A DNA stretch of 64,000 nt from Panonychus citri (Eukaryota > Arthropoda > Arachnida > Trombidiformes > Tetranychidae): the NCBI RefSeq assembly GCF_014898815.1, contig NW_026515499.1, positions 1 through 64,000 of the forward strand. Reading direction: 5' to 3'. Position numbers and translations under genes: made by a program. A model generated the notes under the pieces. That model was not told the DNA's origin, did not search any database, and saw nothing but the letters and a program-made list of their open reading frames with translations. Positions 53,450 to 60,949 of this stretch are shown piece after piece. The first letter of the stretch is position 1; each line of letters opens with the position of its first letter.

Positions 53450-53554
53450 ATGAGTGATCTAGTCTACGCGTTGCTGCTTTTCCTCGCTCTAACCATTCTC
53501 ATAATCTTTAGGTATTATTTCATCATCTCTTTTGTTCAAAATGAAAATAGCTAA
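53450..53554 (+). CDS. Small single-helix membrane peptide
   Basis: A 34-codon ORF encoding MSDLVY, then a continuous hydrophobic stretch (about residues 6-27, rich in Leu, Ile and Phe), and a short polar tail ending QNENS. It is preceded by its own TATA box and overlaps the first 14 bases of the TBP-like gene in another frame. Small hydrophobic proteins are common in Polintons and adenovirus-like elements, but I cannot assign a family. The TATA box and context argue against a chance ORF. Confidence 0.5.
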   Translation: MSDLVYALLLFLALTILIIFRYYFIISFVQNENS

Positions 53555-54007
53555 TCTCGTGTCATTATGGGACTATGGTCAAAAAATTCCTCTCAACAAT
53601 CGAATGAAAAAATTCAATGCAGATGTAATAAAAAATGGTCTACAGACTCTTCTAACATTTGAATCAGGAAAAATTATTGCCACAGGATGTAAAACAATAA
53701 AACAAGCTCGTGTTCATGTTCAATCTGTTTATCCAGGAGCCAAATTTATTCGTATTGTTAACATCACAGCATCTGCTTTCCTTAAAAGTAAACCCAATAT
53801 TGAAAATCTACCTGGGTGAGTTATGAACCTGAAATTTTTCCTGCATATATTTGGAGAAAAGATAAATTATGCGTTGTTTATTACTCAACCGGAAAGTTAA
53901 TCGTTACTGGAGCTAAGTCTTACAAAGGGTTGCAGGAGATGTTCAATGAGTTCAAAACTCTAGTAGGTATAAAAAGGGAAGTGAAACGAGGTGAAAATTC
54001 ATTATAA
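53541..54007 (+). CDS. TATA-binding-protein homologue (frame break)
   Basis: A compact protein (about 155 residues) laid out like the TBP core: two similar halves. The first half contains MKIANLVSLWDYG and FESGKIIATGCKT, matching TBP's NIVSTVNLG and FSSGKMVCTGAKS. The second contains SYEPEIFPAYIWR and STGKLIVTGAKSY, matching SSYEPELFPGLIYR and VSGKVVLTGAKV. The halves are in different frames; the break is at a G run near 53815-53817. The first half lacks the NPxxFAAVIMR block, so it is divergent. The ATG at 53541 was chosen because the TBP match begins there. TBP binds TATA boxes and nucleates Pol II, III or archaeal-type transcription. In a Polinton it would presumably act on the element's own TATA boxes (inference). 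Host origin is possible, but the sequence is far from animal TBP. Confidence 0.8.
53964..53976 (+). promoter_or_regulatory. TATA box inside the TBP-like gene's 3' end
   Basis: TAGGTATAAAAAG is identical to the box at 53001-53013. It lies within the coding end of the TBP-like gene and 54 bp (from TATA) upstream of the next ATG at 54022. Confidence 0.65.
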
Positions 54008-54021
54008 ATCAAGCGTTCAAC

Positions 54022-54769
54022 ATGTCAACATTAAACTGGTTATCGTTAAATCCTATTAAAATCAACAAGTACAATTTAACTATTTCATGGGGTGAACTCA
54101 GAAATGGTGAGATTAGATGTGCAAGTAGATCTACGTGAGTTCATCGAAGATAAACCTACATTGGCTGGTGTTAATCTAACTAGACGTGAACTCAGTGGAC
54201 TTGGTGATTTCTGTAATTCGAAGATAGACGAAATTGGAGCCACGGAAACAATAGAAGAACTAACAATCGAAAACAATGACAATGGAATTACTCTATCTAA
54301 AAGAAATCGGAGACTTTGTATAGATAAAGTTGTTGTTCCAACAGTAAATGCTCTAATCCCTGGTGTTGTTTACTTAATGGAAATGTTATCACCTGTAATC
54401 TACTCGTCAAGGACTCTTAAAGGCTCATTATTTCTTGCAGACGTTTTTATCTTAGCAACATTGATAAAGGAAACCGGTCGTATTGATCAACCTTGGAAAG
54501 AAGAAGAAATGATTATCAACGGAAAACTAACGAAAGAAAGCTCTAATCAACTCATAACTAATTCTGATCAAATATGGCAAGACTATGCAAGTAATTACAT
54601 CAACACGATGTGGCCACGTGAACACATTCCCAAGGTTATCTTTATGAAGAAACTCAACGGTGACTTCTTGAAGGGATTGGTTGATGCTCATACTGAGAAT
54701 CCCGCCCTCTTGCGGTCTTTACTGTATATGAACCAAATGTTTAGTATAAATAAAGAGAGTCAATGTTAG
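54022..54769 (+). CDS. Unknown viral protein (about 25 kDa)
   Basis: The ATG at 54022 follows a TATA box and starts MSTLNWLSLNP, but that frame stops after 36 codons. The long frame is usable from the ATG at 54104 and runs to 54769 (222 residues). The two overlap near 54106, where a GT dinucleotide run is the likely break; starting at 54104 is the alternative. The long part begins MVRLDVQVDLREF, has a basic SKRNRRLCIDK patch, a hydrophobic centre (ALIPGVVYLMEMLSPVIY) and a charged C-terminal half. No known domain is recognised. Its position beside the TBP-like gene suggests an early or regulatory rather than virion role. Function unknown. Confidence 0.6.
54745..54752 (+). promoter_or_regulatory. 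TATA box upstream of 54794
   Basis: TATAAATA 49 bp before the ATG at 54794, overlapping the 3' end of the preceding gene. Confidence 0.55.
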
Positions 54770-54793
54770 TTGACATCAGTTCATTTAATCATC

Positions 54794-55375
54794 ATGGAAT
54801 ATATTTGTTGTTACTTTGATGCTCAAGGTTTCTATTACAATGATAAGTTCTATCCTCGTGAGTTTGCTATCCATAACAAGACGGGTACTAGTGTTTTCAG
54901 CGTTGATCATGGTATCAAGTACCAAGACCTATCTTGGTATGAAAAACGATCAGCCTCCCACTGCATGCGAAACCTTCACGGTTTGCCGTTCGATGCCAAG
55001 CGAGGAATAAGCCTCACCGCTATGAAGACTCTTCTGATTACGTTTTACGAGGCTAATGTTAACCCTGATCAATATCTAGTAGCCTGTAAGTCGAAAGAAT
55101 CAGAGTCTATCCTTCGAGCCTTTGGTATTCCTAGAATCAATCTTGAAAGACTTGGTGGTACTTGGAATTCATTGGAAATCAGTTCTACCCCTTGTTCTCT
55201 CCATAATGGCCCAGGTAAGTGTAGTTTAAATGCCGTTATGGGAATGAGCAAGTGGGTCGAAAAGGGTGGAAAAAAACCTGATTTAATTGACTTTAAAAAG
55301 AAAGATTGTTCGCCGAGAAAAGAAGACAAAGATCGTAAAGATGGATGGCCAGACAGTTATGGAACTCTTGTCTAA
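54794..55375 (+). CDS. Unknown protein with FDAQGFY / FYPREFAI N-terminus
   Basis: A 193-residue intact ORF. The open frame extends to 54770, but the ATG at 54794 (MEYICCYFDAQGFYY) is preferred because it lies 49 bp after a TATA box. The opening pattern, a beta-strand-like run ending in D-x-Q-G-F then K/R-E-x-A-I, resembles small hypothetical proteins associated with arthropod mobile elements. It is also reminiscent of an RNase H-like exonuclease first strand, but I cannot identify the other acidic residues, so no activity is claimed. A central RASHC-type segment and a C-terminal C-x4-CSL pattern are present. The tail is Lys/Asp-rich (KKDCSPRKEDKDRKDGW). Confidence 0.75.
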   Translation: MEYICCYFDAQGFYYNDKFYPREFAIHNKTGTSVFSVDHGIKYQDLSWYEKRSASHCMRNLHGLPFDAKRGISLTAMKTLLITFYEANVNPDQYLVACKSKESESILRAFGIPRINLERLGGTWNSLEISSTPCSLHNGPGKCSLNAVMGMSKWVEKGGKKPDLIDFKKKDCSPRKEDKDRKDGWPDSYGTLV

Positions 55376-55380
55376 TTTTG

Positions 55381-55388
55381 TATAAGAA
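55381..55388 (+). promoter_or_regulatory. TATA-like box of the ATPase gene
   Basis: TATAAGAA 35 bp before the ATG at 55416, immediately after the preceding stop codon. Confidence 0.5.
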
Positions 55389-55415
55389 ATTGAAATGAAA
55401 AAATAACAAATAAAC

Positions 55416-56042
55416 ATGATTCATTATAAAGTCTATTTGCGTCACCCTTTTACTATGTTAGTTGCCGGTCCAACGGGTTGTGGAAAAACTGAATTTGTTA
55501 AACAATTGATTGACAATTCAAAGATAATTAGTAAACCTATTCCAGAAAGGTGTGTATATTTCTATGGTGAATATCAAGACAAGTTCAATGAATTTCAGAA
55601 TGTTGAATTTATTCGTGGTTTACCGGAAGACACGATAAACTCATTAGGTAAAAAACCAACATGGATAATCATCGATGATTTAATGCATGAGTCAGCCAGT
55701 TCAAAGCTAATCTCAGAATTGTTTACAAAAGGAAGTCATCACAGAAATTTATCAATAATTTTAATTGTACAAAATTTTTTCATTCGTGGAAGTGAGAGTA
55801 GAAATATATCACTTAACTCACAATATATAACTTTATTCAAAAATCCGCGTGATCAATCAATAGCAACAATTGTTGCTCGACAAATGTTCCCTCGTAAAAT
55901 AGCCAAGTTCCAGAAGATTTATGAAGATGCTACATCACTACCTTACTCTTACCTTTTTATTGACTTAAAACCTGCAACACCAAATGAAGTTCGACTTCTA
56001 TCAAATATTTTCACTATACCAATAATAGCTTATCAACTATGA
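55416..56042 (+). CDS. Polinton DNA-packaging ATPase (FtsK/HerA type)
   Basis: A 208-residue genome-packaging ATPase of the A32/FtsK-HerA class that pumps viral DNA into the capsid. Walker A is GPTGCGKT at residues 18-25 and Walker B is WIIIDDLM at 83-90. The segment ILIVQNFF corresponds to the conserved Gln-Asn of this family, and the end (LFKNPRDQS, PYSYLFIDLKP) matches Polinton ATPases closely. The ORF is intact and of usual length. It is preceded by its own TATA-like box and followed 36 bp later by the next gene. Confidence 0.95.
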   Translation: MIHYKVYLRHPFTMLVAGPTGCGKTEFVKQLIDNSKIISKPIPERCVYFYGEYQDKFNEFQNVEFIRGLPEDTINSLGKKPTWIIIDDLMHESASSKLISELFTKGSHHRNLSIILIVQNFFIRGSESRNISLNSQYITLFKNPRDQSIATIVARQMFPRKIAKFQKIYEDATSLPYSYLFIDLKPATPNEVRLLSNIFTIPIIAYQL

Positions 56043-56043
56043 T

Positions 56044-56053
56044 TATATAAGAT
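56044..56053 (+). promoter_or_regulatory. TATA-like box of the small basic protein gene
   Basis: TATATAAGAT directly after the ATPase stop and 35 bp before the ATG at 56079. Confidence 0.5.
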
Positions 56054-56078
56054 TAACTAAACTAGATAAGTTAAGAAA

Positions 56079-56423
56079 ATGTCAGTCAAAAGAGCGATAA
56101 AAGTTTTACCTACTCTACGTCAGTTGGCAAAGACAAAGCAAAAGTTAAAAAGAAAGAAAATACTGGCTAAATGTCCTTGTCAGGTTTATACTGTTTTAGG
56201 CGACATCTCAAAAAACATTCTTAAAGGAAAGATAAAAGTTCCACCTAAAAGTCTAAGTAAACTCAAATTATATAAGACTCAAATGAGATCATTGGCTCGA
56301 AATAAAAGCAAAGCTAGTATGCAAAAGATTTTGAATCAAAAAGGTGGCGCTCTTCTTCCATTACTACTCAAACCAGCCTTATCTCTTTTAGCATCTTTAG
56401 TAGCCAGTAAAATAGCCAAATGA
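56079..56423 (+). CDS. Small basic virion protein with hydrophobic C-terminus
   Basis: A 114-residue, very Lys/Arg-rich protein. A conserved-looking CPCQVYTVLGDISKNILKG block and basic middle are followed by QKGGALLPLLLKPALSLLASLV. KGG-A resembles an adenain-type cleavage site (xGG-x), so the hydrophobic tail could be released by the element's own protease. Similar small proteins sit next to the ATPase in other Polintons and adintoviruses and are usually interpreted as core or membrane-active virion components. The stop overlaps the next ATG (ATGA at 56420-56423). Confidence 0.7.
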   Translation: MSVKRAIKVLPTLRQLAKTKQKLKRKKILAKCPCQVYTVLGDISKNILKGKIKVPPKSLSKLKLYKTQMRSLARNKSKASMQKILNQKGGALLPLLLKPALSLLASLVASKIAK

Positions 56424-57268
56424 ACACAGTGACCCGTATGTTGCTAGTACCTGAGGATCGTTTCAAGGATCCAACTAATGTTCTGTTAAAATCATCCATT
56501 CCAAATGACAGGAAAGTGAGATTGATCAATAATCTTAAAATTCGTGACCTTGACAAAAAAGAAGATAAACGTAATCTATCAACTATTTTGAATTCAAATC
56601 TATCAGCTAATCAAAAACAGGTTCTGATTGAAGGATTAATCGGAAAAGCAACAATGAAAGTTGATGCAGGTGTTCAAGGTGAACAAGAATTACCAGTCAT
56701 TCCAGACGAATCAACACTAGCTTTTCAGACTCCTAAATCTGATCTATCACCATCAGATAATGATACAACAATGTTAAATTTAGATGCATGGACAATGAGT
56801 GATAAAACACCATCTGTTGAAACACAAAGTCTACCTACAACTCTTTTCGATTTACCATCAACAAGTAACACAACGAAACCCTCGAGAGCTAAAAGTGGTT
56901 TATCTCTAAATATTAGGAATAGCTCAAACGATCTTGAATTAGCAATAAGGAATATACCAAGTTTAGTCTCATCAACAAATAAAATAATAAGGGACGATGG
57001 AAAAGCGTTTGAAAGAAGTAATCTGTCTGATATTGTTAAGTACCTATTGAGTGAGACAGGTGGCGCTAGAAAACCTGATGGTGCCGGTTATGTTGTTGAG
57101 GTTATAAGAACTGAAAAGCCGGAGCTGCTAAAACTAATTAAAAATCCATTAGTATCTAAGAGAAAAGAGTCACAAACATGGGATCAGCTACAGAAAGCAT
57201 CAGAGAAGGTTACATATCGCCGGAGAGCTCGGGAAGTTTCGGAGGAGTCAGACGACTTTTCGAGTTAG
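56420..57268 (+). CDS. Unknown Polinton protein, 282 residues
   Basis: An intact ORF starting with the ATGA overlap of the previous gene, which suggests coupled or leaky translation. It is polar, with a Ser/Thr/Asp-rich and probably disordered middle (about residues 100-160) and a basic C-terminus (TYRRRAREVSEESDD). SETGGARK near residue 216 again resembles an adenain cleavage site, suggesting a virion protein processed on maturation. The last 91 bases overlap the start of the integrase gene. No domain recognised. Confidence 0.65.
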   Translation: MNTVTRMLLVPEDRFKDPTNVLLKSSIPNDRKVRLINNLKIRDLDKKEDKRNLSTILNSNLSANQKQVLIEGLIGKATMKVDAGVQGEQELPVIPDESTLAFQTPKSDLSPSDNDTTMLNLDAWTMSDKTPSVETQSLPTTLFDLPSTSNTTKPSRAKSGLSLNIRNSSNDLELAIRNIPSLVSSTNKIIRDDGKAFERSNLSDIVKYLLSETGGARKPDGAGYVVEVIRTEKPELLKLIKNPLVSKRKESQTWDQLQKASEKVTYRRRAREVSEESDDFSS

Positions 57269-58248
57269 TTAAAAATAGAGCTAAATTATCACAAGTTGAA
57301 CAATGGTTGAAAAGTCAAGATACTTATGTTTTATTCAAACAAGTACGTAGAAACTTTCCAAGATTACCAATACTTGTAAATAAACCATTCGAACAATGGC
57401 AGATTGATTTAATGGACATTTCATGGAATCATAAAGACAATGATGGAGTTCGTTATCTTCTTAACATAATCGATTGTTTCAGTCGTTATGTTTGGTGTGT
57501 CCCTCTCAAAACAAAAAACTCTGATGAAGTTGCTAATGCTATGGAATCAATTCTAGTTAAAAAAGCTCCTGAAAAAATCCAGAGTGATCAAGGAAAAGAG
57601 TTTCTAAATTCAAAGTTCAAGGATCTATGTAAAAAGTATAATGTTAATTTCTTCACAACAACAGATGACGCAACAAAGTGTGCAATTGTAGAAAGGTTCA
57701 ATAGGACATTGAGAACAAGATTATATCGTTATCTCTATTACTATAATACAAAAAGATATATTGATGATCTTCAGAAGATTATTAAATCATATAATAACTC
57801 ATTTCATCGAACTATTCAAATGTCTCCTAGCGATGTTAACGATGATAATAAAGTTCAAGTTCTATTGAATATAAGGAAAACACACCCAGAAAATAAAGCC
57901 AAACAAAAGCCGTTTAAAGTTGAAGATCCTGTAAGGATAACCAGGCGTAAAGGAACATTTGAAAAAGGATCAACCAGTAATTTTAAAGAAGAAATTTTTT
58001 ACGTTACTAAAGTTAAAAAAACGCCCCAAGGGTATATCTATAAATTAAGAGATTATGATGGGGAAGCGATCACTTCAATTTTTTATCATTATGAGCTTGC
58101 ATTAGCTACTGAGCCTCAGACGTATAAGATAGAAAAAGTTCTTAAAACTAGAATTAATTCAAATACAAAAAAGAAAGAATATTTTGTTAAGTGGTTAGGA
58201 TATCCATCTAAATTCAATTCGTGGGTGCAAGATGTCGAATCAATATGA
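57178..58248 (+). CDS. Retroviral-type integrase with chromodomain
   Basis: A 356-residue DDE integrase that inserts the element's DNA, giving 6-bp target duplications in the family. The N-terminus has the Polinton pattern GGVRRLFELV...WLKSQDTY (about 22-50). The rve core carries D77 (QIDLMDIS), D137 (IQSDQGKEF) and E172 (VERFNRTLR), with the usual spacing of about 35 residues between the last two. An SH3-like segment (KPFKVEDPVRI) follows, and about residues 315-356 form a chromodomain (YKIEKVL, EYFVKWLGY, NSWV). The chromodomain probably steers insertion to methylated-histone chromatin. The ORF is intact. It overlaps both neighbours: 91 bp at the 5' side and 17 bp at the 3' side. Confidence 0.95.
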   Translation: MGSATESIREGYISPESSGSFGGVRRLFELVKNRAKLSQVEQWLKSQDTYVLFKQVRRNFPRLPILVNKPFEQWQIDLMDISWNHKDNDGVRYLLNIIDCFSRYVWCVPLKTKNSDEVANAMESILVKKAPEKIQSDQGKEFLNSKFKDLCKKYNVNFFTTTDDATKCAIVERFNRTLRTRLYRYLYYYNTKRYIDDLQKIIKSYNNSFHRTIQMSPSDVNDDNKVQVLLNIRKTHPENKAKQKPFKVEDPVRITRRKGTFEKGSTSNFKEEIFYVTKVKKTPQGYIYKLRDYDGEAITSIFYHYELALATEPQTYKIEKVLKTRINSNTKKKEYFVKWLGYPSKFNSWVQDVESI

Positions 58249-60517
58249 TGAGTATTTCATCGAAGCTGTTTCAAATGCTTCAATGGATCTTTTCCCTGAA
58301 AATACGTTAACCAAGTTTACTAATCGTCTTCAACAAAACATCAACCTTGAAGGTGAATGGTTAGTTGGAATACAAGAAATTTTCTACCCAGTTGACTTAT
58401 CACCATCAAGAAGTGTTATCAGTGGAGTGATTGTGTCAGCATTTGGTGAACATGAATTTCGAGTTACATTGACGGAGACAGATGATATTCAAAAATTTGT
58501 TTCAAAATTCAATGAAACAATGGAGCGATTATTCAAAAAGAAAAAAGAAGAGATTATTATTGAACCACCAAGAAAAAAACGTTATACTCTTAAACAACTT
58601 TCCGATCTACCTGATTCAGAATATGAAATTATTGGAAGTGATAAACTGGAGGCCGAATTGAAAGACATCATGTCACAGTTAAAGGATGATGAAGTCGATA
58701 AAACAATTCCGTTGAAACGTCTGGTTGAACTTAGGATCTCAAGTCTTAAAAGAGATAAAGAATTGGGTAATAAGATCAAGCAAATTGAAATTTTACACAA
58801 GTCAATAGAAACATTGAATCTTGATATCAAGAACAAAGAAAATTCCATCACTGAATTAACCAAAGCATGGTCAGACAGAGGAATCAAACTGGAATCAGCT
58901 AAAGGAGATGAAGAAAGTCTGAAACTACGTATTACCGAACTCAACAAAAAATTGGAAAAGGCTGAGAATGATCATCATGAAATGGGTGACAGGTACAATT
59001 TACTTGTTATCAAACATGATTCACTAGAAAAGAAAAAATCAATTTCTAAAGACAAAGAGAGTCTCGATATTGATCTACAAAACTTGAATGTTGAAATCGG
59101 AACAAAAGAAAGTGAAATCGAGGTGTTGAAACAAAAGTTGAGTACAAGTGAAAACGATCAACGTTTAACTGATGCTGAAAATGAGAAAGTCAAATGTATC
59201 AAAAAGTATGAAGAAATAGTTAATGAGAAAGATAAAGTTGATTTAGTTTTGAAACAAAAGGTAACAGAGATTGATGAATGTCAAAAACAAATAACAAAAC
59301 TACAGGAATTAATAAATGAAAATAAAAAACTTCAAGATGAAATAAAAATAGGGAAAGCTGAAATTGCTATCGTACAGAAAGAAAAAACTGATTTGAAAGC
59401 TAAAGTCAGCGAACTTGATGAAAAACTGAAAAAAGAAGAAAAAGATCACGAAGAGATGATTGCAAAGTATAATCATTTGATTTCTGACTACAAGTCTTTG
59501 GAAGCTGATAAGAAGAAAATTGTTTTGGAAAAAGAAAGTCTTGACCTTGATCTTAAAAACCTGAATACATTAATTTCTACTAAAGAAAGAGAAATTGAAT
59601 CACTCAAAAGAAGATTAACTGATGTGACTCATCCTCCAGCAGTTATTGCAGCAGAGATTGAAATGAATAAATTTAAACTTAAGTATGAAGATTTGGATAA
59701 AGAAAAAAAGAAGCTTGATGTGATAATAATACAAAGAAATTTAGAGATTCAAGATTGTCAATCAAAAATCAATAACTTACAAAACGTGATGGATGCTAAT
59801 AAAAAGTTACAAGATGATATTTTAACTATGAGATCTCAACTCGATAAAATGAATAATGATAAAACAAATGTGGAAAAGGAAGCACTTGATTACAAAACTA
59901 AATTAAACAACTCAGAAAATGATTTAATTCAAACCCGAAAATTGTTGGACGAAACAAAATCTCATCACAAAAAAGAGGCAAATTCATTAAAGGAACAATT
60001 GGAAAAGTTCATTGGACAAAAAAAGGTGATTAAAGATAAACCGATAGAGAAAGATGGAGACAAACCAATAAGAATGGAGTACTCTGGTGGATTCATTTCA
60101 ATTCTGAGAGGATGGCTTGGAGGTAAAAAAACCACACCTAAATTTTATGATTCATCAGTGGTCAGTGCTCTTGGATTTTTCGAAGATCCATCTAAGTTAC
60201 TTGCTGTTGAACCAAAAGTAACAGCACCTCGTGCTGCGGATCTCACTGCCAGATCAAGTCTTCTATTTGTCTATTCTGATATTGTTGCTCCTCATTTTGT
60301 TGGTGATAAACTGGCAAGAGTGTTGAGAATTTTACCTCTCAGAAAAGGACAAAAACATGACATGGTCCGTGAAAGATTCACTAAACCTTTTTATTATCCG
60401 GTGAGAACAAATAAAATCGAAGATGTAAACTTTATTCTAACTGATGAAGTAGGTAATCCAGTTGAATTTGCATCTGGAAGGGTATTAATTGGTCTTCACC
60501 TGAAGAGATTTGTATAA
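58232..60517 (+). CDS. Penton-like minor capsid protein with giant coiled-coil insert
   Basis: 761 residues, one intact ORF. Residues 1-95 (SMDLFPENTLTKFTNRL, EGEWLVGIQEI) and about 640-761 (LLFVYSDIVAPHFVGD, YYPVR, FASGRVLIGLHLKRF) are the two halves of the Polinton minor capsid (penton, single jelly-roll) protein. Between them, about 120-610, is a heptad-rich, Lys/Glu-rich coiled coil made of about 2.5 copies of a 158-residue unit. DHHEMGDRYN at 248 repeats as DHEEMIAKYN at 405. NENKKLQDEI at 362 repeats as DANKKLQDDI at 521. At DNA level the offset is about 474-477 bp. The insert could form a long vertex spike. The virion role follows from the family; the spike is inferred. Confidence 0.85.
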   Translation: MSNQYDEYFIEAVSNASMDLFPENTLTKFTNRLQQNINLEGEWLVGIQEIFYPVDLSPSRSVISGVIVSAFGEHEFRVTLTETDDIQKFVSKFNETMERLFKKKKEEIIIEPPRKKRYTLKQLSDLPDSEYEIIGSDKLEAELKDIMSQLKDDEVDKTIPLKRLVELRISSLKRDKELGNKIKQIEILHKSIETLNLDIKNKENSITELTKAWSDRGIKLESAKGDEESLKLRITELNKKLEKAENDHHEMGDRYNLLVIKHDSLEKKKSISKDKESLDIDLQNLNVEIGTKESEIEVLKQKLSTSENDQRLTDAENEKVKCIKKYEEIVNEKDKVDLVLKQKVTEIDECQKQITKLQELINENKKLQDEIKIGKAEIAIVQKEKTDLKAKVSELDEKLKKEEKDHEEMIAKYNHLISDYKSLEADKKKIVLEKESLDLDLKNLNTLISTKEREIESLKRRLTDVTHPPAVIAAEIEMNKFKLKYEDLDKEKKKLDVIIIQRNLEIQDCQSKINNLQNVMDANKKLQDDILTMRSQLDKMNNDKTNVEKEALDYKTKLNNSENDLIQTRKLLDETKSHHKKEANSLKEQLEKFIGQKKVIKDKPIEKDGDKPIRMEYSGGFISILRGWLGGKKTTPKFYDSSVVSALGFFEDPSKLLAVEPKVTAPRAADLTARSSLLFVYSDIVAPHFVGDKLARVLRILPLRKGQKHDMVRERFTKPFYYPVRTNKIEDVNFILTDEVGNPVEFASGRVLIGLHLKRFV

Positions 60518-60520
60518 GAT
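60513..60520 (+). promoter_or_regulatory. TATA-like box of the pVI/pX-like gene
   Basis: TATAAGAT overlaps the stop codon of the minor capsid gene, 39 bp before the ATG at 60552. Confidence 0.5.
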
Positions 60521-60551
60521 GAAACATATTAAGCATAAATAAAATTTAAAA

Positions 60552-60947
60552 ATGCAAAGAAAAGTCTATTGTCCCCTTCATTCTGATTTTAGATCATTTT
60601 ACAATTCACAAGCTGGTTCAGGTTTCTCTGACATAGAAGTATTCAGAGGTGCACCCTATCAGAGAGGATATGGTATCGGAAGTCTAATCTCGAGATTTGC
60701 CTTGCCTGTACTAAAATTTTTAGGAAAAAGAGCGTTAAAGACAGGTATAAGTGTTGGTCAAGATGTGTTAGATAAGAAAAATTTTAAACAAGCGCTCAAG
60801 GAGAGAGGGAAAGAAGGACTAAAAACGGTTGCTCAAGATACATTGTCAAAAGCTGGTAATCTTTTTAATCAATCCGGTAGAGGTATAAAACGGAAAAGAA
60901 GAGGGTATAAGAAGGTAAAACGAAGGAAAAGAGACATTTTCAATTAA
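60552..60947 (+). CDS. Adenovirus pVI/pX-like minor virion protein
   Basis: 131 residues, intact. The AGSGF segment, the QRGYGIGSLISRFALPVLKFL block and the following KRALKTGISVGQDVL helix are the hallmark of a small conserved Polinton protein. It is usually compared with adenovirus pVI or pX: a capsid-interior, DNA- or membrane-binding protein processed by the viral protease. The C-terminus is strongly basic (GRGIKRKRRGYKKVKRRKRD), fitting DNA condensation or nuclear import. It lies directly upstream of the major capsid gene, as in related elements. Confidence 0.85.
   Translation: MQRKVYCPLHSDFRSFYNSQAGSGFSDIEVFRGAPYQRGYGIGSLISRFALPVLKFLGKRALKTGISVGQDVLDKKNFKQALKERGKEGLKTVAQDTLSKAGNLFNQSGRGIKRKRRGYKKVKRRKRDIFN
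60906..60913 (+). promoter_or_regulatory. TATA-like box of the capsid-protease gene
   Basis: TATAAGAA within the 3' end of the pVI/pX-like gene, 44 bp before the capsid ATG at 60950. Confidence 0.45.
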
Positions 60948-60949
60948 TT

